Below, piece by piece: positions 1 to 7,198 of a stretch of DNA of 11,447 nucleotides (its first letter is position 1; each line of letters begins with the position of its first letter). Source of the stretch: Planctomycetaceae bacterium (GTDB taxonomy: Bacteria; Planctomycetota; Planctomycetia; Pirellulales; UBA1268); contig SIAG01000099.1 of NCBI GenBank assembly GCA_009691925.1, forward strand, positions 1 through 11,447. The letters are read 5' to 3'. The notes under the pieces were generated by a model, which was not told the origin of the DNA, did no database searches, and was given only the letters and a program-made list of their open reading frames with translations. A program made the translations under genes and the position numbers.

Positions 1-618
1 CAAGGCGACGATCTCGGCCTTCGTGAGGTCGACAGCGGCGCCACGATCTCAGGGGCATGCCCCTCGACCCCCGCCTTCGTGGCGAGCGCCGCGAGGGTCC
101 CGGCACGGGCGATGCAGCTGGTGGAGCGCTGCCTCTCGGGAGCGGATGTGCCGGTGCGGGTGGCCGTCCGCCCGAGTGAGATTCTCTTCCACAGCGGTTC
201 GACAACGATCTCGTCGCGGCTTGTCGAGGGGCGTTTCCCGCGGTGGCGCGACGTCTTCCCCTCCCGTCCCGATGCGATCCGAGTGAACCTCGTCGCTGGG
301 CCGCTCCTCGCGGCGGTCCGTCAGGCGGCGATCGTCACCAGTGAGCATTCGAAGGGGGTCGACTTCACCTTCGAGCCGGGGCAACTGGTCCTCACGGGAC
401 GGTCGGCCGAGAGTGGCGAGAGCCGGATCGAATTGCCGATCGACCACCCTGGCGAGACGGTTCGGATCAAACTCGATCCCCGCTTCGTGAGTGACTTCCT
501 CCGTGTGCTCGATGCCGACACGGCCGTGACGGTGGAGCTCACCGACGCCCAGAGTGCCTGCGTCTGCACGACCACCGACGGCTACGGCTACGTGATCATG
601 CCGCTGGCCGCCGACTGA
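1..618 (+). CDS. dnaN: DNA polymerase III beta subunit (sliding clamp), 3' part
   Basis: This is the C-terminal ~205 residues of the ring-shaped clamp that tethers DNA polymerase III to DNA. The frame is open from base 1, so the start lies outside the window; family members are about 365-390 residues, so roughly the first half is missing. Visible clamp signatures are VPARAMQLVE (bases 97-126), GRFPRWRDVFP (about 229-261), and the C-terminal DGYGYVIMPL that closes the last domain and is followed by the TGA at 616. The first ~30 codons correspond to the loop after the conserved ATDGRRLA-type motif of domain II and look longer and less conserved than usual. The next gene starts 65 bases downstream on the same strand, as in origin-proximal replication clusters. 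The identification is secure; only the 5' extent is unknown. Confidence 0.94.
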   Translation, partial: QGDDLGLREVDSGATISGACPSTPAFVASAARVPARAMQLVERCLSGADVPVRVAVRPSEILFHSGSTTISSRLVEGRFPRWRDVFPSRPDAIRVNLVAGPLLAAVRQAAIVTSEHSKGVDFTFEPGQLVLTGRSAESGESRIELPIDHPGETVRIKLDPRFVSDFLRVLDADTAVTVELTDAQSACVCTTTDGYGYVIMPLAAD

Positions 619-683
619 CCGGCCGGTCGACGCCGTGGCTTTTGAACGTTTCCCCCGCTCCATTCCCCCTGCCAATCCACCGC

Positions 684-1106
684 ATGCCGTACGATGAATC
701 CCCGCCCACAGGACCGAAGGCCATCGGCCGGCTGATGAGCCGCCTCCTGGCCAGGACCGGATATGACCGTGAGCAAGCGGCCTCGGGACTCGTCGACGCC
801 TGGCAGCAGGTGGTGCCGGAGCATCTCCGGGCCGCCTCCCAGCCCGGGCTCGTCCGCCGCGGCGTGCTCGAGGTCTTCGTGACCCATTCGGCGATCGTGC
901 AAGAGATGGGATTCCACAAGCGCCAGGCCATCACCCGCCTGGCGGAGTTGGTCCCGGCGGAAGGGATCACCGACATCCGCTGCCGCCTCCTCTCCGAGCC
1001 GATCGAGCGTTCCGAATCGAACCGACCGTCCGCATCGATGTGGGCCGATGACTCTCGGCTTCCGGCCCCCGCCCCGTCATCCCCGGAGGACCCGTCCCAT
1101 GGCTGA
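684..1106 (+). CDS. DUF721 / DciA-like protein, probable replicative helicase loader or operator
   Basis: This encodes a 140-residue soluble protein with the DUF721 pattern: a helical N-terminus, W40 followed by QQVVPEHLRA, a beta segment GVLEVFVTHSAIVQEMGF (60-77), HKRQAI, and a closing ITDIRCRL (95-102). The remaining ~38 residues are a Pro/Ser-rich, probably disordered tail. DUF721 includes DciA, the helicase-associated initiation factor of bacteria that lack DnaC/DnaI. Its position between dnaN and gyrB fits that role, but the function is inferred from family and location. The ATG at 684 was chosen because the conserved fold starts just after it; an in-frame TTG at 642 would add 14 unremarkable residues. 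Neither start has a Shine-Dalgarno sequence. The stop overlaps the start of gyrB by 8 bases, suggesting translational coupling. Confidence 0.78.
   Translation: MPYDESPPTGPKAIGRLMSRLLARTGYDREQAASGLVDAWQQVVPEHLRAASQPGLVRRGVLEVFVTHSAIVQEMGFHKRQAITRLAELVPAEGITDIRCRLLSEPIERSESNRPSASMWADDSRLPAPAPSSPEDPSHG
1085..1090 (+). promoter_or_regulatory. Shine-Dalgarno site of gyrB
   Basis: GGAGGA lies 8 bases before the ATG at 1099. It decides the gyrB start against the in-frame upstream ATG at 1048, which would add 17 proline/arginine-rich residues not seen in GyrB. The site lies inside the end of the DUF721 gene. Confidence 0.8.
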
Positions 1107-3579
1107 CGAGACCCGCACACCCGGCTACACGTCCGAGGATCTGCTCCATCTCTCCGACCGCGAGCATGTCCGCGAACGGTTCGGCATGTACATCGGCGAC
1201 AACACCGCCCGCGGCCTCCACCACCTCGTCTACGAGGTCGTCGACAACTCGATCGACGAGTGCATGGCCAACTACGCCAAGCGGGTGAGCGTGATGGTGA
1301 ACGTCGACGGGAGTGTCACCGTCGAGGACGACGGCCGCGGCATTCCCGTGGAGAAGCACGCGCAGCTCTCGGAAGAGATGGACCGCGACGTCTCGACCCT
1401 CGAGGGGGTGATGACGGTCCTGAAGTTCGGCGGCAAGTTCCAGAAAGGGGCCTACCAAACCTCCGGTGGCCTCCATGGGGTCGGCGTCACGGTGGTGAAC
1501 TTCCTCTCTGAGTGGTGCGAGGTGGAGGTCTCGCGCGATGGCCATCTGTGGCAGCAGGAGTACGAGCGTGGCGTGGTCGCCGGGCCCGTACGCAACGTCG
1601 GCACTACCACCCGCACCGGCACGAAGACGACCTTCAAGCCCGATCCGCAGATCTTCCCGTCGACGAAGTTTTCCTATGACATCCTCGCCCGCCGCCTCCA
1701 GGAGCTGGCCTTCCTCAACTCGGGCGTCAGGATCGGCTTTTCCGACGCCGCCAGCGGCCAGTCGGAGGAGTATCTCTACGAGCGAGGGATCGTCGAATTC
1801 GTTGAGTGGCTCAATCGCTCGAGCGACCCGATCCACGCCGACGTGATCTCGATCGTCGGCGAGCAGGAGGGGGTGTCGTTCGACATCGCCATGCAATACA
1901 CCGGCGAGTTCACCGAGAATCTCCACAGCTACGTCAATAATATCTCGACGACAGAGGGAGGGACGCACGTCTCCGGCTTTCGGGCCGCGCTGACCCGCTC
2001 ACTCAATTCCTACGGCAAGAAGACGGGGCTCTACAAGGATCTCATCCCCACCGGTGACGACGTCCGCGAGGGCCTCACGGTGGTGGTGAGCGTCCGCGTT
2101 CCCGAACCGCAGTTCCAGGGGCAGACGAAGACGAAGCTCGGCAACGGCGAGGTGGAGGGGATCATCAATTCCGCCGTCGGCGACTGCCTCGCTAAGTACC
2201 TCGAGGAGAACCCGAAAAACGCCAAGGCGATCGTCCAGAAGGGCGTGCTCGCCGCCGAGGCCAGGGCGGCGGCACTCAAGGCCAAGGCACTTCTCCGCGA
2301 GCGGAAGGGGGCACTTTCCGGCGGCGGTCTCCCCGGCAAGCTCCGCGACTGCACCAGCCGCGACGTGGCCCGCTGCGAGCTGTACCTCGTCGAGGGTGAT
2401 TCGGCCGGCGGCTCAGCGGAGGGGGGCCGGCACCGTGAGTACCAGGCGATCCTCCCCTTGCGCGGCAAGATCATCAACGCCTACAAGAGCCGGGAGGACA
2501 AGGTCCTCGCCAACGAGGAGGTCCGCAGTGTCATCTCCGCGATCGGCGCCGGCATCGGCACCGACGCCGATCTCGGCAAGCGGCGCTACGACAAGATCGT
2601 GATCATGACCGACGCCGACGTCGACGGATCGCATATCCGCACCCTTTTGCTGACGTTCTTCTACCGGCAGATGTACCAGCTCGTCGCCGCGGGGCATGTC
2701 TACGTCGCCCAGCCGCCGCTGTTCCGCGTCCGCAACAAGAAGCATGTCTACTACGTGCAGACCGAAGAGCAGATGAAGACGCAGCTCCTCGACCAGGGCC
2801 TCGGCGAGGGCGTCTTCCTCCCCGGCGACGGCCGCGAGATCTCCGGGGCGACGATGCAGAAGCTCTGCCGCACGCTCGCCGGCCTCGAGGAGGCCCTGGT
2901 CGCCCTGGAAAGGCGCGGGATCAGCCTCCGCGACCATGCCGCCCGCCGTGACACAGCCACCGCCAAGCTGCCGATGTTCCATGTCTATTTCGGGAGCGAG
3001 GAGCACTGGTTCTCCAGCCGCGATCAACTCGAGGCCTTCGTAAAGGGGAAAGAGAAGGCCGTTGGCGGCGCGTTGGCGGTGGGGCGTGCCGAGGATGCGC
3101 AAGCCCCCGCGGCGCCGGGCGCCGCCGCGCAGTCGGTGGAGCATGAAGACCAACTCGTGATCGTCGATCTCCACGAGGTGCGGAGCATCAATTCCGGCCT
3201 GGCCGAGCTCAAGGAAATGGGCTTCGGCATCGAGTCGCTGTTTCCCGAGGACCGCACTGGCACCGAGGATGCCCGCTACTCGCTCCGTCGCGGCGAGAAC
3301 GTCATCGGTCTGGAGGATCTCCGCAGTCTCCTCTCCGCCGTCCGCCGTGCCGGTGAAAAGGGGCTGTCGATCACTCGCTTCAAGGGTCTTGGCGAGATGA
3401 ACGCGGAGGAGCTTCGCGACACCACGCTCGACCCCGCCAACCGGACCCTGCTCCGGGTGACGATGACCGACGCCGCCGCGGCCGACGATCTGTTCCGGGT
3501 CCTGATGGGGGAGAAGGTGGAGCCGCGGCGCGAGTTCATCGAGCGCCACGCCCTCGACGTGAAGAACCTCGACGTTTGA
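1099..3579 (+). CDS. gyrB: DNA gyrase subunit B
   Basis: This is the ATPase subunit of the type IIA topoisomerase that introduces negative supercoils, acting with GyrA (not in the window). The protein has 826 residues. The GHKL ATPase domain shows YEVVDNSIDE (45-54, catalytic E46 and Mg-binding N50), EDDGRGIP (76-83) and the ATP lid SGGLHGVG (122-129). The transducer carries PEPQFQGQTKTKLGN (335-349). The TOPRIM domain has VEGDSAGGSA (431-440, E432) and TDADVDGSH (504-512, D505/D507/D509). The C-terminal tail has RFKGLGEM (760-767) and VEPRREFIE. Between about 556 and 757 lies a ~200-residue insertion, in the same place as the one in E. coli GyrB (804 aa) and absent from short ~640-residue GyrBs; residues ~655-680 within it are Ala/Pro/Gly-rich linker. 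The start is fixed by GGAGGA eight bases upstream. ParE is a possible alternative, but GyrB fits better given the dnaN/DUF721 context. Confidence 0.97.
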   Translation: MADETRTPGYTSEDLLHLSDREHVRERFGMYIGDNTARGLHHLVYEVVDNSIDECMANYAKRVSVMVNVDGSVTVEDDGRGIPVEKHAQLSEEMDRDVSTLEGVMTVLKFGGKFQKGAYQTSGGLHGVGVTVVNFLSEWCEVEVSRDGHLWQQEYERGVVAGPVRNVGTTTRTGTKTTFKPDPQIFPSTKFSYDILARRLQELAFLNSGVRIGFSDAASGQSEEYLYERGIVEFVEWLNRSSDPIHADVISIVGEQEGVSFDIAMQYTGEFTENLHSYVNNISTTEGGTHVSGFRAALTRSLNSYGKKTGLYKDLIPTGDDVREGLTVVVSVRVPEPQFQGQTKTKLGNGEVEGIINSAVGDCLAKYLEENPKNAKAIVQKGVLAAEARAAALKAKALLRERKGALSGGGLPGKLRDCTSRDVARCELYLVEGDSAGGSAEGGRHREYQAILPLRGKIINAYKSREDKVLANEEVRSVISAIGAGIGTDADLGKRRYDKIVIMTDADVDGSHIRTLLLTFFYRQMYQLVAAGHVYVAQPPLFRVRNKKHVYYVQTEEQMKTQLLDQGLGEGVFLPGDGREISGATMQKLCRTLAGLEEALVALERRGISLRDHAARRDTATAKLPMFHVYFGSEEHWFSSRDQLEAFVKGKEKAVGGALAVGRAEDAQAPAAPGAAAQSVEHEDQLVIVDLHEVRSINSGLAELKEMGFGIESLFPEDRTGTEDARYSLRRGENVIGLEDLRSLLSAVRRAGEKGLSITRFKGLGEMNAEELRDTTLDPANRTLLRVTMTDAAAADDLFRVLMGEKVEPRREFIERHALDVKNLDV

Positions 3580-3582
3580 ACC

Positions 3583-3586
3583 AGGA
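3583..3586 (+). promoter_or_regulatory. Short Shine-Dalgarno site of the tagaturonate epimerase gene
   Basis: AGGA lies 7 bases before the ATG at 3594 and favours that start over the in-frame TTG at 3576, which overlaps the gyrB stop. No promoter-like element is visible in the 14 bases between the two genes. Confidence 0.5.
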
Positions 3587-3593
3587 CCGCCCG

Positions 3594-4877
3594 ATGCACG
3601 CCCCCTCAAGCGCCCGCCTCCCCCGGCTGTCGTTCGGTGTCGGAGACCGTTTCGCCCATCAGGCTGCCGCCCAGCTGGCGGCCTTCGAGCAACTCGAGGC
3701 CGACGGGGTACTCGTCGCCCCCGTGTGGAACAAATCGAACCGCGAGCACGGCTTCGTCGGCAGCCAGCCACCGAGCGTCCGGGCGGCCGCGGCCAAGGCG
3801 GTGGAAGAGCGCGGCTGGGGCCATCCGTGGTTTGTCGATGCCGACCACATCCGCCTGGAGACGGTCGAGCGGTTCCTCGACACGAGCGATTTCTTCACGA
3901 TCGATGTCGCCGACTCGATCGGCAATCCGGCAACGGTGGCGGAGATCGCCGCCTTCGTGGCCCGCCATCCGGAGCTGACACGGACGCTGAATGTGGCGGG
4001 GGTGGCGGAGCCGCTCGTCCTCACCGGCGACATCGTCGCAGCGATCGCCGGCAACTATCTCCTCGCCGCCAGGGAGGCTGGCGCGATCCATCGCCACATC
4101 AAGGCGCGGAAGGGGGGGGCCGGGTTCGTGACGGAAGTGAGCCTGGACGAGACCGACAGCCCGCAGACGCCGCGCGAGCTGCTGGTGATCCTCTGCCTGC
4201 TGGCCGATGAACGTGTCCCGCTCGATACGATCGCCCCGAAGTTCACCGGCCGGTTCAACAAGGGGGTCGATTACGTCGGGGATCTCGTCGCCTTCGAGCG
4301 CGAGTTCAATGACGATTTGGCCGTCCTTGCCCATGCGGCGTCCACCTACGGTCTGCCGGTTGGGCTCAAGCTCTCCGTCCACAGCGGGAGCGACAAGTTC
4401 TCCCTCTATCCCGTCATCCGCCGGGCCCTCGAGCGCAGCGGGGCCGGCGTCCATGTGAAGACAGCCGGCACGACATGGCTCGAGGAGATCATCGGCCTCT
4501 CCGAAGCGGGGGGGGACGGTCTGGCCCTCACCCGGGAGATCTATTCCTACGCCCTTGGGGCTATCGACGAGCTCTGCGCTCCCTATGCGAGCGTGATCGA
4601 CATCGACCGGGCCCGGCTCCCGTCGGCCGCGGAGCTGGCTTCCTGGGATGGGCCGCGGCTGGCGGCGGCGATCCGTCATCTTCCTGCCGATCCCCGCTTC
4701 AATCCCCATGTCCGGCAGCTCCTCCATGTCTCCTTCAAGGTGGCGGCGAAGCAGGGTGCCCGTTACACCGATCTCCTCCTGGCCCATCGCGACATCGTCG
4801 GCCGGCAGGTGACAGAAAATCTCTACCAGCGGCACCTCCGGCCGCTGTTTGCACCACAGCGGGGGTCGGTCGCATGA
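3594..4877 (+). CDS. uxaE: Tagaturonate epimerase family protein (D-tagaturonate to D-fructuronate)
   Basis: This 427-residue cytosolic protein matches, from memory, the UxaE family known from Thermotoga maritima, which interconverts D-tagaturonate and D-fructuronate. Shared blocks in the same order are SFGVGDR (13-19), DADH (82-85), FTIDVAD (101-107), EVSLDET (181-187), KFTGRFNKGVDYVGDL (216-231), SVHSGSDKFSLYP (261-273), HVKTAGT (287-293) and HVRQLLHVS (372-380). The many conserved His/Asp/Glu in these blocks fit a metal-dependent epimerase. The Thermotoga enzyme carries roughly 80-90 residues before the SFG block; here there are only 12, and gyrB lies directly upstream, so this is an N-terminally short variant. 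The start has AGGA at good spacing, 14 bases after gyrB; the stop overlaps the next ATG (ATGA). The gene contains two runs of eight G (4112-4119, 4508-4515), both currently in frame. The substrate could differ in this variant. Confidence 0.8.
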   Translation: MHAPSSARLPRLSFGVGDRFAHQAAAQLAAFEQLEADGVLVAPVWNKSNREHGFVGSQPPSVRAAAAKAVEERGWGHPWFVDADHIRLETVERFLDTSDFFTIDVADSIGNPATVAEIAAFVARHPELTRTLNVAGVAEPLVLTGDIVAAIAGNYLLAAREAGAIHRHIKARKGGAGFVTEVSLDETDSPQTPRELLVILCLLADERVPLDTIAPKFTGRFNKGVDYVGDLVAFEREFNDDLAVLAHAASTYGLPVGLKLSVHSGSDKFSLYPVIRRALERSGAGVHVKTAGTTWLEEIIGLSEAGGDGLALTREIYSYALGAIDELCAPYASVIDIDRARLPSAAELASWDGPRLAAAIRHLPADPRFNPHVRQLLHVSFKVAAKQGARYTDLLLAHRDIVGRQVTENLYQRHLRPLFAPQRGSVA

Positions 4878-5722
4878 ACAGCGCGGTGACGGTGTGCCTC
4901 GTGAACGAGGCCCGGCAGGGGCCGTTTGTGTTCCACGGGGCCTCTCCGGTCGAGGCACTCGAGGTCGGCTGCCGGCGGGCGGCCGAGCTCGGCTTCGATG
5001 CGGTGGAGGTCTTTCCGACGGGGAGCGAGCAACTGGCCGAGTGCGGCCTGGCCGGGAGACTCGCCGACCACGGGCTCCGTCTGGCGGCGGTGGGGAGCGG
5101 CGCGGGCTGGGTCCGTCACAAGCTCTCGCTCACCCACGGCGACGCGCGAATCCGCACGGAGGCCCGCGACTTCATCGAACTGCTTATCAACATCGCGGCC
5201 GACCATGGAGCGCCGGTGATCATCGGATCGATGCAGGGGCGCCATGAGGGGGAGATGTCACGGGCCGACGCCCTCGAGCACCTCGCCGCGGCCCTCCACC
5301 ACCTCGGCCGGCATGCCGCTGGGCACGGGCAGACGCTCCTCTACGAGCCGCTCAACCGCTATGAGACGAACCTCTTCACGCAGGTCGGTGAGGCGGCCTC
5401 GTTCCTCCGTGGCCGGGGCATCCACCACGTCAAGCTCCTCTGTGATCTGTTCCACATGAACATCGAGGAGGCCGATCCGGCCGCGGCCCTGGTCGAGTGT
5501 GGCGATCTCGTCGGCCATGTCCACTGGGCCGACTCCAACCGCCGCGCCATGGGGAGCGGCCACACGGCTACGGCGCCGATCGCCGTGGCCCTGCGTCACA
5601 TCGGCTATGCGGGCTCTCTCTCGGCCGAGGTCTTTCCCCTCCCTGATGCCGACACCGCCGCGCGGATGACGATCGACAGCATCCGCGCTCTCGACACCAT
5701 CGCTCCCCGCTCCAGCCCATAA
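4874..5722 (+). CDS. Sugar phosphate isomerase/epimerase (AP-endonuclease-2-like TIM barrel), ketose 3-epimerase-like
   Basis: This 282-residue TIM-barrel protein belongs to the xylose-isomerase-like superfamily. The predicted metal site is E158 (in YEPLNRYET), D191 (in LLCDLFHMNIEE), H217 (in GHVHWADSNR) and E252 (in SAEVF). H194 and R223 sit where D-tagatose 3-epimerase/D-psicose epimerase enzymes place substrate-contacting residues, and DxFHMNIEE is close to that family's motif. Hydroxypyruvate isomerase and IolI/IolE are other relatives, so the reaction cannot be fixed. ATGA overlap with the preceding gene indicates coupled translation and a shared process. The L-galactose to fructuronate route has no empty step for it; possible roles are epimerising or isomerising a related sugar so that it enters the route, or acting on a side product. 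There is no signal peptide, so it is cytosolic. The family call is firm and the function unknown. Confidence 0.78.
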   Translation: MNSAVTVCLVNEARQGPFVFHGASPVEALEVGCRRAAELGFDAVEVFPTGSEQLAECGLAGRLADHGLRLAAVGSGAGWVRHKLSLTHGDARIRTEARDFIELLINIAADHGAPVIIGSMQGRHEGEMSRADALEHLAAALHHLGRHAAGHGQTLLYEPLNRYETNLFTQVGEAASFLRGRGIHHVKLLCDLFHMNIEEADPAAALVECGDLVGHVHWADSNRRAMGSGHTATAPIAVALRHIGYAGSLSAEVFPLPDADTAARMTIDSIRALDTIAPRSSP

Positions 5723-5740
5723 AAAAGCGTCTTGCCCTCC

Positions 5741-6196
5741 ATGCTCAACACCACGCTTGTCCACCCCGACATCCTCCGCATCCTCGCCCAGGCCGGGCAC
5801 CACTCGAAGGTGCTCATCGCCGACGGCAACTACCCCGCGTCGAACAAGCGCGGGCCGCGGGCGGAGCTGGTCTCGCTGCAACTCTCCCCCGGGATCCCCA
5901 CCGTCGCGCAGGTTCTCGAGGCGATCCTCGGCACGGTGCGGATCGATGGGGTCAACACGATGGGCATCGACCGCAGCGATCCCTACGCCGCCGCCACCCC
6001 GGGCGATCCGCCGGTGTGGGCCGAGTACCGGCGGATCCTTGCCGCGGCCGGGGCCCACTGTGAGCTCGAGCCGATTCTGAAGTGGGACTTCTACGAGGCG
6101 GTGGCGTCGGTCGATCATGTCCTCACGATCCAGACCGCCGAGCAGGCCCCGTGGGCCAATCTGCTGTTGACCGTCGGCTGCCGCACTTTCTCCTGA
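5741..6196 (+). CDS. fucU: RbsD/FucU family mutarotase (L-fucose/L-galactose anomer interconversion)
   Basis: This 151-residue protein is collinear with E. coli FucU (140 aa). AGHHSKVLIADGNYPAS (18-34) holds the catalytic-type His (H20) and Asp (D28), FYEA (117-120) the catalytic-type Tyr (Y118), and WANLLLTVG (138-146) the C-terminal strand. DGNYPAS has Asn where E. coli FucU has His, resembling the animal FUOM version rather than RbsD. FucU enzymes interconvert the alpha and beta pyranose anomers of L-fucose, and L-galactose differs from L-fucose only by a C6 hydroxyl. Placed directly before an aldose dehydrogenase, it would supply the anomer that enzyme oxidises. The ATG at 5741 gives the family start; an in-frame TTG three codons earlier is an unlikely alternative. 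No Shine-Dalgarno is seen in the 18-base gap, so translation probably depends on the preceding gene. Confidence 0.9.
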   Translation: MLNTTLVHPDILRILAQAGHHSKVLIADGNYPASNKRGPRAELVSLQLSPGIPTVAQVLEAILGTVRIDGVNTMGIDRSDPYAAATPGDPPVWAEYRRILAAAGAHCELEPILKWDFYEAVASVDHVLTIQTAEQAPWANLLLTVGCRTFS

Positions 6197-6214
6197 CTCA
6201 CTGGGAATCCTCTC

Positions 6215-7147
6215 ATGAAGCGACGACTGCTCGGCCGGACCGGCCTTGAGGTGCCGATCCTCGCCTTCGGGGCCTCCTCGCTCGGGGCCGAGTTCCGCCG
6301 GGTAACAGTTGAAGAGGCTCTCGCGAGCGTGCGGGTGGCCCTCGACCTGGGGATGAACCTCATCGACACGAGCCCCTTCTATGGCCGGGGGATGAGCGAG
6401 GTGCTCCTTGGGATCGCACTCAAGGACGTGCCGCGGGATTCCTACACGCTCTGCACGAAGCTGGGGCGATACGACCTCGGCCACTTCGACTTCTCCGCTA
6501 GGCGGGTCGCGGAGAGTGTCGATGTCTCGCTCCACCGCCTCGGCACCGACCATCTCGACATCATCCTCTGCCACGACATCGAGTTCGTGCCAATGCAGCA
6601 ATTGGTGGACGAGACAATTCCGGCGCTGCAGCGGATCCGCAATGCCGGCAAGGCTCGGTTTATCGGCTTCAGCGGCTATCCGCAGAAGATCTTCCATTTC
6701 GTCTGCGACCAGGCCGACGTCGACTGCGCCCTCAACTACAACCAATACACGCTCCAAAACACGCGCTTCGCCGAGGAGACGGTGCCGTGGCTCGTGGAGC
6801 GCGGGATCGGCGTCATGAACGCCGGGCCGTTTAGTGCCCGGCTTCTGACTGACGCTTCGCTGCCGGCCTGGCTCAAGGAGCCGGAGAGCGTGAAAGCAGC
6901 AGCGCGCGAGGCCGCCGCCCTGTGCCGGGCTCGCGGCACACCGATCGCCAAGCTCGCGCTCCAGTTCTCGTTGGAAAACCCGCTGATCGCGACGACGATC
7001 GCGGGGAGCGCCAATCCGGCCAACATCCGCGACTGGGCAACCTGGGCGGCGGAGCCGATCGACGGCGAACTGCTCGCCGAGGTGCAGGCGATCTTCGCGC
7101 CGGTGCACAATGTCGGCCATGTCGAGGGACTGCCAGAGAACAACTGA
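6215..7147 (+). CDS. Aldo/keto reductase, L-galactose dehydrogenase-like (L-galactose/L-fucose 1-dehydrogenase)
   Basis: This 310-residue AKR barrel probably oxidises C1 of an L-sugar with NAD(P)+ to give the 1,5-lactone. The catalytic tetrad is visible as D51 and Y56 (DTSPFYG), K82 (CTKLGRY) and H120 (CHDIEF). It aligns along its whole length with plant L-galactose dehydrogenase as I remember it: LGRTGLEV at the start, SFxAxRVxESxDxSLxRL around 94-109, CHDIEF, DETIPALQ (132-139), GKARFIGFSGYP, IAKLALQFSL (244-253) and a C-terminal LAEVQAIFAPVHN. Bacterial relatives include L-fucose dehydrogenase and the L-galactose dehydrogenase of Bacteroides vulgatus. The mutarotase before it and the lactonase after it support lactone-forming dehydrogenase chemistry. 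L-galactose versus L-fucose cannot be decided from the enzyme alone. The start follows a weak GGGA; the length is normal for the family. Confidence 0.86.
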   Translation: MKRRLLGRTGLEVPILAFGASSLGAEFRRVTVEEALASVRVALDLGMNLIDTSPFYGRGMSEVLLGIALKDVPRDSYTLCTKLGRYDLGHFDFSARRVAESVDVSLHRLGTDHLDIILCHDIEFVPMQQLVDETIPALQRIRNAGKARFIGFSGYPQKIFHFVCDQADVDCALNYNQYTLQNTRFAEETVPWLVERGIGVMNAGPFSARLLTDASLPAWLKEPESVKAAAREAAALCRARGTPIAKLALQFSLENPLIATTIAGSANPANIRDWATWAAEPIDGELLAEVQAIFAPVHNVGHVEGLPENN

Positions 7148-7184
7148 CGTTTCGCGCAGGCGTCGTCCGTCCCCGTCCAGTACC

Positions 7185-7190
7185 GAGGAG
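7185..7190 (+). promoter_or_regulatory. Shine-Dalgarno site of the lactonase gene
   Basis: GAGGAG lies 8 bases before the ATG at 7199 and is the clearest ribosome binding site in the operon. The 51-base gap before this gene is also the operon's longest, so the lactonase is probably translated independently of the dehydrogenase. No convincing promoter is seen in the gap. Confidence 0.65.
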
Positions 7191-7198
7191 CTCTCGCC

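Noticed and set aside
3594..4877. Reading uxaE as part of a D-galacturonate pathway.
   Set aside because: No uronate isomerase (UxaC) or pectin-related gene is in the window, and its neighbours produce tagaturonate from the L-galactonate side.
967..4958. Further long minus-strand open frames opposite gyrB and uxaE.
   Set aside because: Same compositional artefact; no recognisable motifs and no plausible starts, while the plus strand is fully explained.
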